57,694 bases of DNA from CAZEVY01 sp964515555. Lineage in GTDB: Bacteria > Acidobacteriota > Terriglobia > Bryobacterales > Bryobacteraceae. The notes beneath the pieces were generated by a model. It was given only the letters and a program-made list of their open reading frames with translations. It did not search any database and was not told the origin of the DNA. Position 1 is the stretch's first letter; each line of letters starts with the position of its first letter. Of the stretch, positions 57,201 through 57,694 are shown one piece after another. The position numbers and the translations under genes are program-made. The stretch is taken from positions 1 to 57,694 of the forward strand of contig CAZEVY010000022.1 in NCBI GenBank assembly GCA_964515555.1, given 5' to 3'.

Positions 57201-57504
57201 CACTGGCCGTCAGCTGCGTCGCGCTGACAAATGTGGTCGTAAGCGCCGTGCCGCCGAACACCACCGCCGAAGAAGCGTTGAACTGGGTGCCAGTGACGGC
57301 GAGGGTGAAGCCGGGCGCGCCAACGGCGACCGACGACGGGCTGATGCTGGAAATGGTGGAGAATCCGCCGAGTCCGTCATGGACCTCCCGCCCGGGTCGA
57401 TTCTGCGCCTGGACGGTGGCGACGGCCAACATGGCCGCAAGAGAGACAACAACCAGTGTCGAGAATAACTGGCCGCGTGCAGAACTGACGTCGAATACCC
57501 TCAT
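54247..57504 (-). CDS. Large secreted IPT/TIG and Ig-like protein with TIGR03437 C-terminal domain
   Basis: The 1085-residue protein starts at ATG 57504 behind GGGAGGGATCAACCC, with signal peptide QLFSTLVVVSLAAMLAVATV. Two IPT/TIG repeats (TISSISPSSVAVGAPGFTLA; QISSINPTSVRAGSTGFTLT) are joined by a polyproline linker of at least ten prolines. A putative Ig-like (He_PIG) domain follows (VNGGKTPYRFRLSSGT-like LPRGITLASDGVLGG). Several BACON-like or beta-sandwich domains come next. The last 200 residues (VVSTASFAAGSPLAPGSLAA; YCEGLGATDPP) match TIGR03437. Cysteine pairs VCCAGLF and VCCGPS lie within the TIG repeats. It is probably surface-exposed. The 190 bp upstream of the start holds no other gene. 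Confidence 0.88.
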   Translation of the reverse strand: MRVFDVSSARGQLFSTLVVVSLAAMLAVATVQAQNRPGREVHDGLGGFSTISSISPSSVAVGAPGFTLAVTGTQFNASSAVVFGGTALTTTFVSATQLTASVPASLLTTNRTVDVVVCCAGLFGFPSNSVTFTVGSGTPPPPPPPPPPTGQISSINPTSVRAGSTGFTLTVDGSAFTNSHTVQFSGIGLATTFVSSSLLRAVVPATMIQTAGTRDVMVCCGPSNTVPFTIEAALAPLAVSACPSNGAFNVAYRQQVAATGGKTPYRFRLSSGTLPRGITLASDGVLGGTPAEAGQFSATLEVTDGDNRVSTRNCGLMVTAPYSAGPANVTFRAASLGPATPWQVISLISPAPGLGFTSSITVPWLQTRVKSGAVPGIEYLMANPSLNPGTYTTTVNFNATAGNPPAQSVRVTLIVDPPEPPRIRVDPARLAFAVTSGAGTVRRVLLLANRRAAALNWIVETPFSSPADAWFTAPASGSTAAGAISRLVISVLTDRLRPDRTYRESLFIRNQVSGERIEVPILAAVSSARRLETSHGGFTVDTELNGPAPPPLFVDVNDPEARASISLLSGADWLSIGAITTLPDGGRRFELRLRPDGLAAGDHDASVVFTSTASANSREVRVTQRVTPPATPLAPILSPAALLFTGSGTQSVQIANPRRTPMTIETQDADLTFPQGRVIAPGASVRMEVRMNAAGFKRGVFERVFPLTASGGSGAVGLIVKAVIPADVTAADRQAGNCIPTALSVLPSAQPLNFLATGGATAPLEALVVDDCGDPLTTGIVTVIPSNDEPAVNLVHGGQGRWRGSWPVRQLTASAVNLTYVADDVTRTLTGNTVAIGALAATPDAPVIGDGGVVSTASFAAGSPLAPGSLAAIFGVGLASGTSAAAGLPLGPQLGSTRAAIGSREMPLFFSGNLGTYSQVNGMLPYGLAPNTSHQLYVRNGSRRSNAEEVFVAAAQPAVFSANQSGSGQAVIVDGANPGMLADATAPIERGGVLIIYCEGLGATDPPVVEGEAAPASPLAVTASPASVRIGGVEAEVVFAGLTPFFTGLYQLNVKVPTAVAPGNAVPVVVTIAGQSSRALTIAVK

Positions 57505-57694
57505 GGGTTGATCCCTCCCGTTCCCTACCTGTGACGGAAACCGAGGGCAATTCCCTTTTTGATTTGGAACTGTTTTGATGCGGCCGCGACCAAGAGAGGA
57601 AGACAGCCAAATCTCAAACCAAGAGGTAAGATTTTGCATGATCATGCTAACCGGCACAGCTCATCGTGTCAAGGACAATGTGATATTGAAAGGA

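Noticed and set aside
1..57694. tRNA, rRNA, prophage or integrase genes
   Set aside because: I looked for T-arm (GGTTCGA) and rRNA-like tracts and found none in a gene context; no integrase or phage structural gene was recognised.

Overview
This is a high-GC, gene-dense bacterial chromosome segment, most likely from an acidobacterium of the Bryobacterales / Candidatus Solibacter type. That assignment is an inference from content: two secreted proteins end in the C-terminal domain described from Solibacter (TIGR03437), there are DUF1501 and DUF1549/DUF1553 cytochrome-type proteins, and there are several ECF sigma factors and CHAT/caspase proteins next to TPR proteins. No rRNA, tRNA, integrase, transposase or CRISPR array was seen. 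A perfect parS-type palindrome at 48361-48378 suggests an origin-proximal chromosomal location.

Layout. 1-4.4 kb: 5' part of a GH63/MGH1-like glucosidase, an ECF sigma/anti-sigma pair and a secreted Kelch protein. 4.5-7.3 kb: a sigma-54 activator divergent from an AhpD-like/NTF2-like operon, with a -24/-12 promoter and inverted-repeat operators between them. 7.6-11.4 kb: a minus-strand set with a small secreted protein, a double VOC protein, a GMC oxidoreductase and an aquaporin. 11.5-14.8 kb: a plus-strand operon of DinB, NRDE, a DedA/VTT-ATP-grasp fusion and DUF1622. 14.8-20.6 kb: a tightly overlapped minus-strand operon with two SDRs, two very small membrane proteins (66 and 47 aa), a Rieske/ferric-reductase-like membrane protein, an anchored 235-aa protein, an OlsF-like bifunctional acyltransferase and DoxX. 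21.5-25.9 kb: a TRAP transporter operon (lipoprotein, TatT, DctP, fused DctQM).

26.3-30.9 kb is the most unusual locus. An ECF sigma factor overlaps a 1045-aa protein that joins an anti-sigma-like zinc-binding motif, a transmembrane segment, TPR-like helices and a CHAT protease domain. It is followed by an unrecognised 275-aa protein. This looks like a sigma-factor switch with a caspase-fold protease built into the anti-sigma factor. 31-38 kb: a CadC-like winged-helix/TPR regulator, a GT-C glycosyltransferase, a YfhO-family protein and a sensorless hybrid histidine kinase. 38.2-41.1 kb: aldo/keto reductase, dihaem peroxidase and a sugar-type binding lipoprotein, then a heptanucleotide repeat and a lone Flp pilin. 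41.4-48.2 kb: secreted proteins and a DUF1549-DUF1501-formylglycine-type operon. 48.8-54.2 kb: a secreted caspase-TPR protein divergent from an operon of a 207-aa protein, an M48 metalloprotease and a caspase homologue that has lost its catalytic cysteine. 54.2-57.5 kb: a large secreted IPT/Ig-like protein.

Many genes overlap by 1-32 bp, which suggests translational coupling. Several starts are GTG, and many starts were placed by an AGGAG-like Shine-Dalgarno sequence and a signal peptide. Long open frames antisense to real genes are by-products of the high GC content and were left out.
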